From NCBI GenBank assembly GCA_018993265.1, contig JAGKSW010000040.1:1-64000 (forward strand): a stretch of DNA of 64,000 bases, in the 5' to 3' direction. Position numbers and translations under genes: made by a program. This DNA comes from Nostoc sp. TH1S01. Its GTDB lineage: Bacteria; Cyanobacteriota; Cyanobacteriia; Cyanobacteriales; Nostocaceae. Below, one piece after another: positions 28,220 to 36,399 of the stretch. The notes under the pieces were generated by a model. The model did no database searches. It was given only the letters and a program-made list of their open reading frames with translations, and had not been told where the DNA came from. Position 1 is the stretch's first letter. Every line of letters begins with the position of its first letter.

Positions 28220-28258
28220 AGTACCTGTAGTGATATAATTTATATTTATACAGGTACT
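28220..28258 (-). terminator. Long hairpin after the protease gene
   Basis: AGTACCTGTA at 28220-28229 and TACAGGTACT at 28249-28258 are perfectly complementary, and the AT-rich loop can pair further (ATATAA/TTATAT). On the - strand it is followed by TATGTTTTAG. It fits a factor-independent terminator for the protease gene, or a small palindromic element. Confidence 0.5.
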
Positions 28259-28302
28259 AAATTAGCTATTAATTATCAGGCTTGTGTGTTAGTTTTGGCA
28301 AA

Positions 28303-29292
28303 TTAACGAATTCTGTCAAGGCGATCTTTGATCACCCATGCTGGGACTGCATAATTAGTTTTTCTATAAGTTCCTGCGAAGTGAAGTCCCAAAGCTTTCC
28401 CTGTTTCTAGATCGAGTACAACAGAACCAGAATTACCCCCAAGTGTAGAACAATCATGTGTTATGAAGTTATCTTTTACACCTGTAATCTTGCCTGGTTG
28501 TAGTCTCTTTACATCATATACACCAGCAAAAATTCGATCCATAACCTGAGAATTATTTCGATCACCATCTCTTGCTGGATAGCCGATTACCGCTACATCT
28601 CTATTTTGCTCGATTGGCTCGGAGAACAAGGAGATTGGAGTAGCTAGTGAATCACCAGAAGATACCCGTAAGAAAGCAATGTCGGGACTTGCTGAACCGT
28701 CATTCAGTTTAACATCATCTTCAATATAAAGGATGTCCTTCACTTTGAATTGAGGAGCATCCGAATCTATCTCGTATTCTACTTTAAAATCAATATTGGC
28801 TCGTATTGTCTGGCGAACAGGATTGGATAAAAAAACAAATTGATTGTTTTGCTTTGCAGCAAACTCACGCGCTACATGGCGGTTTGTCACTAAAATATCA
28901 GAAGCAACAAGCCAAGCAGTTCCCACCCAGTCGAATGTAGGATGGTTGCGAAGTTCAACTCGACCAACTGCCTTAATCGCAGATTCGATAAGAGATTTTG
29001 ATTTGTTCAACCTTTCTTGCCAAATATCGCTTTCAGGTGCGATGAAAGAGTCATTTTGAACGAATAATACAGGTCTGCCAGTGACTAAAACTATTGCTTC
29101 TGCAATATTTAAAGTATCATCCTCTTTCGTAGCAGAAATATGAGTCGGTAAGGCAGAAATATCTAAAGATGAAATTCGATCTTGCAGTTCTTTTTGAATT
29201 TCTTCATCCTTAATAATATCCTTAATATCAGCAGATACATCTACGTTTTGTCCAAGGATATTTGCGATAGCTTCTTGCAGTGACAAATCCAT
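28303..29292 (-). CDS. Trypsin-like serine protease (V8/S1 type)
   Basis: A 329-residue protein with a helical N-terminal region (about 1-105, no signal peptide) and a chymotrypsin-fold protease domain (about 108-325). The triad is visible: His139 (VTNRHVA), Asp204 (SPDIAFLRV) and Ser288 (LGGNSGSVV). The family resembles glutamyl endopeptidase/trypsin_2 proteins. A strong ribosome site AAGGAG stands 7 bases before the ATG. It is in a - strand series with a lipoxygenase and a double-glycine-leader protein. The N-terminal region may be a propeptide or a targeting domain. Substrate unknown; processing of a neighbour's product is possible but not shown. Confidence 0.85.
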   Translation of the reverse strand: MDLSLQEAIANILGQNVDVSADIKDIIKDEEIQKELQDRISSLDISALPTHISATKEDDTLNIAEAIVLVTGRPVLFVQNDSFIAPESDIWQERLNKSKSLIESAIKAVGRVELRNHPTFDWVGTAWLVASDILVTNRHVAREFAAKQNNQFVFLSNPVRQTIRANIDFKVEYEIDSDAPQFKVKDILYIEDDVKLNDGSASPDIAFLRVSSGDSLATPISLFSEPIEQNRDVAVIGYPARDGDRNNSQVMDRIFAGVYDVKRLQPGKITGVKDNFITHDCSTLGGNSGSVVLDLETGKALGLHFAGTYRKTNYAVPAWVIKDRLDRIR

Positions 29293-29356
29293 GTTTTTCT
29301 CCTTATCTCTAGATAATTTTTATGTATACTAGGATGAAACTTTGATTGTAAATAGA

Positions 29357-29383
29357 CTCAAAGAATAGGTTTGAGCCTATTCT
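29357..29383 (-). promoter_or_regulatory. Two mutually exclusive hairpins
   Basis: AGAATAGG (29362-29369) pairs with CCTATTCT (29376-29383), and CTCAAA (29357-29362) pairs with TTTGAG (29370-29375). The two stems share bases and cannot form together. They lie between the stop of the 123-residue gene and the start of the protease gene on the - strand. Attenuator-like or chance; no strong T-run follows. Confidence 0.3.
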
Positions 29384-29408
29384 AAAGATGACTTTTATTT
29401 AAGTCTCG

Positions 29409-29780
29409 TTAGAAGCACACTATTTCTTCATCCCATTCCTGCTTCGAGTGGAACCAACCATCAACATACCCTTTTGTTCTCAAACACGAACCAGATAAAT
29501 AGAAGCAATATTTAACTTCTTCAAACCCAATACTTGGGTTGGCACAAAATTCACCTTTCGATAAGTCCACTACAGTATCACCGATTTGAATGCCTATGAC
29601 AGATCCCTTAATCTGTAATTTGCCAGACTTACAAATCTGTCCACTAATACTTAATATCTTGATGTCAAAATTGAAATCTATGCAATCATTAACAGCTTCT
29701 AATCTTTCTGTTGTATTTAAGTTTTCTATTTGAAGACTGCCCTGTAGAACTTCACCAATACTTCCTTGAAACTTATCCAT
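29409..29780 (-). CDS. Small hypothetical beta-rich protein
   Basis: A 123-residue protein without recognised domain. It starts MDKFQGSIGEVLQGSLQIEN and shows alternating hydrophobic strands, four Cys and a WFHSKQEWDEE C-terminus, suggesting a small beta-sandwich. AAGGAG precedes two in-frame ATGs. The first (29789) touches the ribosome site, so the second (29780), 9 bases further on, is chosen. It sits between the lipoxygenase and protease genes on the same strand and may act with them. Confidence 0.55.
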   Translation of the reverse strand: MDKFQGSIGEVLQGSLQIENLNTTERLEAVNDCIDFNFDIKILSISGQICKSGKLQIKGSVIGIQIGDTVVDLSKGEFCANPSIGFEEVKYCFYLSGSCLRTKGYVDGWFHSKQEWDEEIVCF

Positions 29781-29908
29781 TGTCAACATCTCCTTTCGTT
29801 ATCATTTTGCGCCCTCTCTATTTACTAGACGCTTTTAGGAAGAAACTTTTGATTTTTTCAATCATTCATTACAACTAGATTGGGAATTTATCAACCTCTA
29901 TAAAGTGG

Positions 29909-32029
29909 TTAAATATTGATGCTTTGAGGAATATTTTCGGGAAGCAAATATCTGTAAGAAACAAGCCTGTGGCTATCTGCTTCTAGAATTTTTGTTTTGA
30001 TGTCATCTAGATTTACCTGAAATTTATTCAAAGCTATTTTCACTTGCTCTTTATTCTTCTCAAATGATTGCAAAAATGAGCTAGAGTAATCGCCTAGTTT
30101 CGTATAGTAGACTGAGCCAAGCAAATAAAGGACTTGTATTTGCAGTTCAGCCCGCTCTAAGGGTGGTAGTAAACCCATAAAGTTTTGCTGCTCTTGTTGG
30201 TGTTTTGTAGGTGCTGGGGAATAGCAACCTAAAGGAAATGCTGGTGCGTAGGTCATCAAGCCGCTTTGCGAAAAGTTAACAGCAGCGTGTTGAGCGCTAG
30301 CTGTAAAAATAACTGTGGAGATAGCCTCGACTAGATAATCTAGGGTTTTAATTTGGCCATCACCTTTGTCACCAATATGGCAGTTGCCTTTATTTAGCAA
30401 CTCACTTGCCCACTTTTGTAGTTGTTTATCTTTTTCTACAGAATTGTCGCTGGCGTAGAACAGACCTAAGTAATCCTTAACCCACTGATGAATGGCATCC
30501 CAAATCAGTTTTCCGTCATCTCGGTAAGGATAAATTGGTAGCTGTTGGGAATTATTAACGCCGCGTTTTTCTAACGTCTTGGGAAATGCAACTTCATTAA
30601 AACTAGCTAAGTTATCCTTGGCTTCTTTTATAGCTAGCTTGCAGTTACTGCCAATAGTGCCACTTAATAGCGAGTCTATAGATCCTTTTTGTGCTAGTAA
30701 AAATTTATGTGCGCCATAATTAATTAATACTGTACCTTCTAAATGAGGTTTCAACAAAAGTCTGACAGCATGACTTTTATCAAAGCAGCGATTAGTAGCC
30801 AGAACAAAAGGCTCAATAAATAAGTGAGTTTTAGCTAAGTGAGAGAACAACTCGTGATAATTACTGTCTGCCATTTGTAAGACAGTTTTAGCTGTCATCC
30901 AGTTTTCTCCATCTAGAGGCGTAAATATAGAATTATCATCCCCTGGAGTTTGTTGACAACGAATTGCAATCGGTAGCAAATTCCGATTTAGAGATCCATC
31001 TGGTGGTACTGCAAATAAAGCGACTGGAGCATATATATACTTTTGTAATCCACCAAAACTACCATTCTCTAGATTTTTCAGCTTCTCATAGTTTGCTAGA
31101 TAAATTCGTCCTCCTTGTAGTGCTGCCTCTAAAGAATCATGAGGTAAAATCTTTTGGTATTGTTCATTGGTAATTGGCAGAAGAGAATCAATTTTTTTGA
31201 TTTGATTGAGCATAACTGGATTTGGCCCAGCTACTTGCATATAAGCAAAAACATCATCTCTTTGGAAATTAGTTAAAGTTGCGGGCTTTATCTTTAATGG
31301 GCTAATTAATTGTTCATAATCTGGTAGAGTAGGAACAGGACTAGGACTTTCCAGCCTCACTGTAGAATCCGGTTGATTGTTAATTAATTTTCGTCCTAAA
31401 AATTTAGCAATTTCCTGAAGATGCCTATAGAAATTTTTATCAATTTGCTCAAGTTTATCAGCCTTATAATTTGCAGATTCTAGCTGTGTAATTTGGCTTA
31501 AACTAGCCTGTATTTCTCGGTCAATTTTATCAAATTCATCTTCAAAATAACTCGAATTAATTTCCAATTGAATATCATTGTTATTCCTTGAATATAGTTC
31601 GCTTTTTTCGTCAGTATCTGCCATTCCTAATGCCTTTTTTAGCTTCACAACAGCAATAGTTAAATCTTCGCAGTTCTCTGCTTTTTTGATTTCGTCATTA
31701 ACATGAATTAACTCTAATTGATCAATTTTATTTTCTTTGGAAACCGATTCATTCACAACATCATTAGAGGTTTTTTGATTTACCAAAAGGCTTATTGTAC
31801 TTAATACTAAAGCAAACCACTTTTCGTTAGGAAGTTCATCTGCTTTAGGCAAAGCAGGTAGCCCTGGTATTCGGCTAGATGGTATATATGTCATAGCTAG
31901 ATGATCTAGAACCTCATAGTCATATTCATATTTATTAGATAAAATTAAGCTTTCAGCAAAAGGAAAGGTTGCTAAAAACTTAAAAAAGCGGTATAGCATT
32001 TTAATAATTTTTTGTACCAAAAAATCCAT
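29909..32029 (-). CDS. Lipoxygenase
   Basis: A 706-residue lipoxygenase, which adds O2 to polyunsaturated fatty acids to form hydroperoxides. All iron ligands of the family are visible: His397 and His402 (HLAKTHLFIEPF, H-x4-H), His581 and Asn585 (QHAAVNF), and the carboxylate of the C-terminal Ile706 (SINI). The segment THLFIEPFVLATNRCF and LLKPHLEGT are typical. The N-terminal 250 residues lack an obvious PLAT domain and include a Lys/Glu-rich helical stretch (about 95-215). No signal peptide is clear. AAGGAG lies 5 bases before the ATG. It belongs to an accessory island with a protease and a double-glycine-leader protein. Position specificity cannot be read. Confidence 0.9.
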   Translation of the reverse strand: MDFLVQKIIKMLYRFFKFLATFPFAESLILSNKYEYDYEVLDHLAMTYIPSSRIPGLPALPKADELPNEKWFALVLSTISLLVNQKTSNDVVNESVSKENKIDQLELIHVNDEIKKAENCEDLTIAVVKLKKALGMADTDEKSELYSRNNNDIQLEINSSYFEDEFDKIDREIQASLSQITQLESANYKADKLEQIDKNFYRHLQEIAKFLGRKLINNQPDSTVRLESPSPVPTLPDYEQLISPLKIKPATLTNFQRDDVFAYMQVAGPNPVMLNQIKKIDSLLPITNEQYQKILPHDSLEAALQGGRIYLANYEKLKNLENGSFGGLQKYIYAPVALFAVPPDGSLNRNLLPIAIRCQQTPGDDNSIFTPLDGENWMTAKTVLQMADSNYHELFSHLAKTHLFIEPFVLATNRCFDKSHAVRLLLKPHLEGTVLINYGAHKFLLAQKGSIDSLLSGTIGSNCKLAIKEAKDNLASFNEVAFPKTLEKRGVNNSQQLPIYPYRDDGKLIWDAIHQWVKDYLGLFYASDNSVEKDKQLQKWASELLNKGNCHIGDKGDGQIKTLDYLVEAISTVIFTASAQHAAVNFSQSGLMTYAPAFPLGCYSPAPTKHQQEQQNFMGLLPPLERAELQIQVLYLLGSVYYTKLGDYSSSFLQSFEKNKEQVKIALNKFQVNLDDIKTKILEADSHRLVSYRYLLPENIPQSINI

Positions 32030-32149
32030 TTTTTACTCCTTATAAAATCAAAGTATGTCGATCAGATTTGTAGAATCTAACTAATGTTATAGACTCTTAA
32101 TCATTAACATTTAGTAGATAAGTTAAATCAAGATAAGTAGCAAAGAAAA

Positions 32150-32229
32150 CGCTCACCTACTTTATCGATAAGGTATTTGCTTACCCTTTCTATATCTTAA
32201 AAATCTCAATTAAGATAAAAAGGTGAGCG
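32150..32229 (-). terminator. Large inverted repeat after the double-glycine-leader gene
   Basis: CGCTCACCT (32150-32158) and AGGTGAGCG (32221-32229) are perfectly complementary and enclose smaller hairpins (TATCTTA/TAAGATA; TTATCGATAA). Read on the - strand the last arm is followed by TTTTCTTTG. It lies 44 bases downstream of the 149-residue gene and before the lipoxygenase gene, so it likely ends or attenuates the transcript. Confidence 0.5.
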
Positions 32230-32273
32230 CACTTGCTTTTATATTCCGAATCAAGTCCTGATTGGCAAAAAAG

Positions 32274-32723
32274 TTAGACCCTATAGTCTACACGTGCACG
32301 AAATTTCGCATTTCTCGCTGTACTAGCATGAACATCTAGTTTGATTGTTGTGCTCGACCAAAAATTAGTCTTTATGCTTCCTGATTGTGTTTGGTTGATA
32401 TGCACATTGTTCCATTCTCCACCTCCTCCACCGCTAGACCATAACTTAGCGCTATATGTATCATCCGGCGAGAAGATTGTTACTGTCAGATTTACAGTTA
32501 ATCCTGGTGCGTACTGCGACCGTTCAAAATGATAGTTCCCATTTTCATCAAACTGTTCATAAACATCAAAGCCACCGGATACTAATTCGATCTGTTCTTC
32601 TACTGCTGAGGCCTCCCGGATAGTACCTGCTTCCGCTGCTCTTAAATTGTTTATTGTGTCCTCTCTTATTTTTTCAAAAATTTGGTCAAATGCTTCCTTG
32701 AATCCAAGTTCTTCAGTACTCAT
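32274..32723 (-). CDS. Protein with double-glycine leader, candidate exported peptide precursor
   Basis: 149 residues. The first 51 form a helical acidic leader ending EEQIELVSGG, the pattern cut by C39-peptidase ABC transporters in bacteriocin and NHLP-type precursors. The remaining 98 residues are beta-rich (LTVNLTVTIF, TIKLDVHAS) with a run of five Gly near residue 97 and no Cys, so it looks like a small folded export protein rather than a lanthipeptide core. AAGGAG is 17 bases before this ATG. A two-codon frame (ATG AGC TGA) with better spacing lies directly before it. No C39 transporter is in the window. Unknown family; the leader reading is an inference. Confidence 0.55.
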   Translation of the reverse strand: MSTEELGFKEAFDQIFEKIREDTINNLRAAEAGTIREASAVEEQIELVSGGFDVYEQFDENGNYHFERSQYAPGLTVNLTVTIFSPDDTYSAKLWSSGGGGGEWNNVHINQTQSGSIKTNFWSSTTIKLDVHASTARNAKFRARVDYRV

Positions 32724-32793
32724 TCAGCTCATGGCACATCTCCTTTTGTTTTCACTTTTGTTCCGAGTTTTAAATTTGGTAGTACCCAAATAT

Positions 32794-33750
32794 TCATCGG
32801 ATGCTCTTACCTTTTAGACGATTTCCAAACTCAATTTCTGAATTTTTAAAGTTAGGAAAGTTTTTCCATACCACAATCGACAAGAATTGAAAATAAGGAA
32901 AAGAATAAAAAGGAGGAGAACGGAACGATCCCACAAGCACAAGCACAAATACAAATTCTCCCGCAACTTTCCCCACCTGATGCCATTGTTGCCTCCGCAA
33001 CACCACTTTAACCCACCAACAATGATCGCTCTTTACCTCTAACTTCCCCCCAGAAGTCACCGCAACTATCACCCACTCAGACTGCTGCACATCACCCGCT
33101 ACCTCCTGCGCTTCCTCAACCCCAACAATCTCCACTTCCTCCACCGTAACTGCAACTACCATCTTCCCTGCTCTGGCTTCAACTTCCTTATTCCCATCGG
33201 ACATTTCCCCTATTTCCGACTCCGTTGCTGTCGGTGTCACAGATTCATTCCTATCCGTTTCCTCCTCCCCGATAAAATATCCCCTCAACTCCTGTTGCAA
33301 AATCTTCCGCGCCTGGGAAATCCGCTTGCAGACATTCTGATAGGAAATACCTTGTTGTTCGGCTATCTCTGGATAAGAAAGTTCTTGATAAAAGTGTAGG
33401 ATAAACGTTTCGCGCAGCCTCGTCGGTAAGTTATGAATAGCCCGACGAATCACCCTCTTTCTCTCGTCAGTTTCCATCGCACTGTCTGGCGTATTGTCAA
33501 AATCAACCATTCCTTGCTCTTCACTCCTTGCGTAACTTTCTATATCCTCAACTCGATTCGCCCCCCGACTGCGTTCTCGATGAATATCCACGCAAAGATT
33601 CCGAGTCAGTGTCACCAGCCAAGCCTTAAAATTAGTAATTTCCCCCGCATACTTTTGCGCCTTCTCCCAAGCTTTCAACATCGCCCGACTGAGCGCATCT
33701 TCCGCATCAATTGGGTTTCCACCCATCCACTGAAAAGCGTCAATTATCAA
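32794..33750 (-). CDS. ECF-type RNA polymerase sigma factor, N-terminally truncated
   Basis: Region sigma-2 is mostly present (NPIDAEDALSRAMLKAWEK, then FKAWLVTLTRNLCVDIHRER) and sigma-4 is complete (LPTRLRETFILHFYQELSYP, then EIAEQQGISYQNVCKRISQA). A 160-residue C-terminal extension with Val/Glu-rich and hydrophobic stretches follows. The frame begins at a TTG inside the first sigma-2 helix. An in-frame stop is only 24 bases further up, and no coding sequence for the missing 15-25 residues is found. The gene therefore seems cut at about 33.77 kb, the right edge of the island, and is probably not fully functional. Family members run about 30 residues longer at this end. Confidence 0.6.
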   Translation of the reverse strand: MIIDAFQWMGGNPIDAEDALSRAMLKAWEKAQKYAGEITNFKAWLVTLTRNLCVDIHRERSRGANRVEDIESYARSEEQGMVDFDNTPDSAMETDERKRVIRRAIHNLPTRLRETFILHFYQELSYPEIAEQQGISYQNVCKRISQARKILQQELRGYFIGEEETDRNESVTPTATESEIGEMSDGNKEVEARAGKMVVAVTVEEVEIVGVEEAQEVAGDVQQSEWVIVAVTSGGKLEVKSDHCWWVKVVLRRQQWHQVGKVAGEFVFVLVLVGSFRSPPFYSFPYFQFLSIVVWKNFPNFKNSEIEFGNRLKGKSIR

Positions 33751-33774
33751 GTTAGATAGACTGTCTAAAGTCTA

Positions 33775-34144
33775 TATCTTCAGATAGAGGCGTGTCAATA
33801 AAGTTTTATGTAGTTAATTAAACAACAATAGGTATTGACATTCTTTGACACGCAACCTTATATTATCTACCCATCTACGATCGCCTGCCTCATACGATGA
33901 CTGCGATCGTCGGGTATAAAAAACTGTAATCCTGATGATTCGTAGCTGAGAGCTTTTCTGAGTGCCATTCGGTGCAGAAGCAACGACAAGACTATCAGCT
34001 TTGTGGCATAATTTTATTTACTGTGTCAAATAAAACAGCACTCATCCCAATTTAAAATATAGTTGCTACACATATATTGACTTTAAACCAGCGGCAGACA
34101 GCAATTCCCAATCCCAAATCTCAAATCTAAAATCCCAAATTCTT
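33775..34144. other. Intergenic junction region
   Basis: 370 bp between the truncated sigma gene and the second ABC exporter gene. It holds a 9-bp inverted repeat GCGTGTCAA/TTGACACGC (33790-33798 and 33845-33853) and, just before the exporter ATG, a heptanucleotide array of the AATCCCA/AATCTCA type (about 34104-34142). No gene is seen. It is the right border of the inserted island. Confidence 0.5.
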
Positions 34145-35926
34145 ATGAGAGGTACAAGCCCAATTGTTGCATCCGAGCAACTGGCAACTCAGCAACTCTC
34201 AACCTTAAGACGCTTTTTACAATATCTGCGTCCCTATCGCAAAGAAATTCCGATCGCCTTGACATTAGTGCTAATTGGTGCATCAACTCAGGCGATCGCA
34301 CCGTTCTTGCTGGGTTGGTCAATTGACCATCTCATTGGCAAAGGTAATTTATCGGGGTTGTTGCTGCTGTTAACACTACTAGCACTAATTTATGTACTTG
34401 GTATTTCGGCAACCCGTGGTCAAATTGTTCGTGTCGGCTGGATTATGCAGCGATTGCTGGCGCAACTGCGACAAGATATATTTGTGAAAATCCAGAGTTT
34501 ACCACTCAGCTTTTTTGACCGCAGTGAAGCCGGCGATTTAATGAGTCGCTTGCTAAATGATGTGAATACCGTCAATCAAGCATTTGGACAAACCGTCGCC
34601 CAAATGTTGGGTAACGTTTTCAGCTTGGTGGGTATTGTCATTGCAATGCTGGCGATTAATTTACAACTTGGCTTATTGAGTAACCTAGTTGTGCCACTGA
34701 TGATTTTTACTACTAGCTTATTTGCTCGTTGGGCAAGAGCTAGATTTCGCGTCACCCGTCAAACCATTGGCGACCTTTCAGCCAAGTTAGAAGAAGATAT
34801 TAGCAGTGTCCGCGAAGCCCAAGCATTTAATCGCGTACAAATCAACATTCAAGAATTCGATGTTCTCAACGCGGCTAACCGTGATGCGAATGTGGGGGCG
34901 GTGGCGATTACTGCGGCCTTTTTACCCTCGATTGATTTTCTCAACACCCTCGCAACCGCAGGCGTACTAGCATTCGGTGGTTATCTCGCTGTTACCGGAG
35001 CCGCAACCGTTGGTGTGGTTACATCGTTTTTACTGTATGTCCAGCAATTTTTCCGCCCGATTCAAATTCTCAGTCAGTTTTACACTCAAGCTCAGTCAGC
35101 CTTTGCCGGACTAGAGCGAATTTTCTTACTATTAGATGAACCAGCCCAACTCCAAGATGCAGCAGATGCAACAGAAATGCCAGCTATTCAAGGAGAGGTG
35201 AGATTTGAGAATGTCACCTTTGGCTATAATCCAGAGCAACTGGTTCTCAAAGGAGTGAATTTACACGCCCGCCCTGGAGAAATGATTGCATTAGTAGGAC
35301 CGACAGGTTCAGGTAAAACCACAATTATTAACCTGATATTACGTTTTTATGATGTTTCCGGTGGTGCAGTCAAAATTGATGACATTGATGTGCGTAGTGT
35401 CACCCAAGCTAGTTTACGCCGTCAAATTGGGATTGTTTTGCAAGATAATATTTTGTTCAGTGGGACTGTAGCCGAAAATATTGCCTTTGGCGCTCCTTAC
35501 GCCAGCCAAGCAGATGTTGAAAGTGCTGCTCAATTGGCGAATGTGCATGAGTTCATTACTTCATTACCACAAGGTTACGCAACCCAATTAGGTGAACGAG
35601 GTGCGCCCTTGAGTCAAGGACAGCGACAATTGATTAGTATTGCCCGTGCGGTGTTAATTAATCCGCGCATCTTGATTTTAGATGAAGCGACTAGTAGTAT
35701 TGATACTCGTACCGAAGCACTAGTGCAAAGTGCGATCGCTCGTTTGTTACAAGGTCGCACCAGCTTTGTCATTGCTCACCGACTCAGCACCGTCACTCAA
35801 GCTGATCAGGTGTTAGTCATTCAACAAGGACACATTGTCGAACAAGGCACTCATACAGAATTGATTAATCAGCAAGGAGTCTATGCGAATCTTTATAGCC
35901 TTCAACTAGGGGCAAATAATTCATAG
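34145..35926 (+). CDS. Heterodimeric ABC exporter subunit with intact Walker B
   Basis: A 593-residue half-transporter with six membrane helices (about residues 30-325) and an ATPase domain (about 350-590). Walker A is GPTGSGKTT and Walker B LILDEATS keeps the catalytic Glu, while the signature motif is LSQGQRQL instead of LSGGQ. This is the mirror image of the subunit at 23607-25376 (Asp in Walker B, normal signature). Together they would form one consensus and one degenerate ATP site, as in TM287/288 and BmrC/BmrD. The start ATG lies within the end of an STRR array and lacks a good ribosome site. Confidence 0.88.
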   Translation: MRGTSPIVASEQLATQQLSTLRRFLQYLRPYRKEIPIALTLVLIGASTQAIAPFLLGWSIDHLIGKGNLSGLLLLLTLLALIYVLGISATRGQIVRVGWIMQRLLAQLRQDIFVKIQSLPLSFFDRSEAGDLMSRLLNDVNTVNQAFGQTVAQMLGNVFSLVGIVIAMLAINLQLGLLSNLVVPLMIFTTSLFARWARARFRVTRQTIGDLSAKLEEDISSVREAQAFNRVQINIQEFDVLNAANRDANVGAVAITAAFLPSIDFLNTLATAGVLAFGGYLAVTGAATVGVVTSFLLYVQQFFRPIQILSQFYTQAQSAFAGLERIFLLLDEPAQLQDAADATEMPAIQGEVRFENVTFGYNPEQLVLKGVNLHARPGEMIALVGPTGSGKTTIINLILRFYDVSGGAVKIDDIDVRSVTQASLRRQIGIVLQDNILFSGTVAENIAFGAPYASQADVESAAQLANVHEFITSLPQGYATQLGERGAPLSQGQRQLISIARAVLINPRILILDEATSSIDTRTEALVQSAIARLLQGRTSFVIAHRLSTVTQADQVLVIQQGHIVEQGTHTELINQQGVYANLYSLQLGANNS

Positions 35927-35981
35927 GTGTAATATCAAACCTATGAATGCTATATCTGGAGATTGTTGCTCAAATCTTGTT

Positions 35982-36338
35982 ATGTCTGTTCAAGTCTACG
36001 GCATTCCTAACTGCGGTACTTGCAAAAAAGCTCTGGCGTGGCTGCAAAACAATAAAATTGACTATGAGTTCATCAATACCAAAGATACTCCGCCTACCAG
36101 TGAGCAAATCGAAAACTGGGTGAAGTCTCTAGGTTCTGCTGCTATGAGAAATACCTCTGGGCAATCTTACCGCGCTTTAGGCGAACAAAAAAAGACTTGG
36201 ACTGAGCAACAATGGATTGACGCATTTGCTGTCGATGCAATGCTGCTCAAACGTCCGTTGTTTGTTCAAGATGGAATAGCCGTTTTGACTGGTTTTAAAG
36301 ATGAGGCATTGGTGCGAGAAAAATTAAACTTGAGTTAA
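35982..36338 (+). CDS. ArsC/Spx family protein (YffB-like)
   Basis: A 118-residue thioredoxin-fold protein. It has an N-terminal Cys-x-x-Cys (PNCGTCKKAL), the downstream RPLF motif around the conserved Arg-Pro, and the GFKDE C-terminal strand. These place it with the arsenate-reductase-related/Spx/MgsR group; true arsenate reduction is not shown. The open frame starts 39 bases earlier (35943), but MSVQVYGIPNC at 35982 is the family's usual N-terminus. It follows the ABC exporter by 55 bp and may share its transcript. Confidence 0.82.
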   Translation: MSVQVYGIPNCGTCKKALAWLQNNKIDYEFINTKDTPPTSEQIENWVKSLGSAAMRNTSGQSYRALGEQKKTWTEQQWIDAFAVDAMLLKRPLFVQDGIAVLTGFKDEALVREKLNLS

Positions 36339-36399
36339 TAGAAGAAATGTTGACGCTTATTTAATTTCTGATGATGCTTATTTTTTGCTGTATAAAACC

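Noticed and set aside
33433-33759. 108-codon + strand frame opposite the sigma gene
   Set aside because: It is a shadow of the sigma-factor coding strand with no own features.
35982-36338. Functional arsenate reductase
   Set aside because: The CxxC and family text indicate the Spx/YffB-like branch; no ars genes are nearby.
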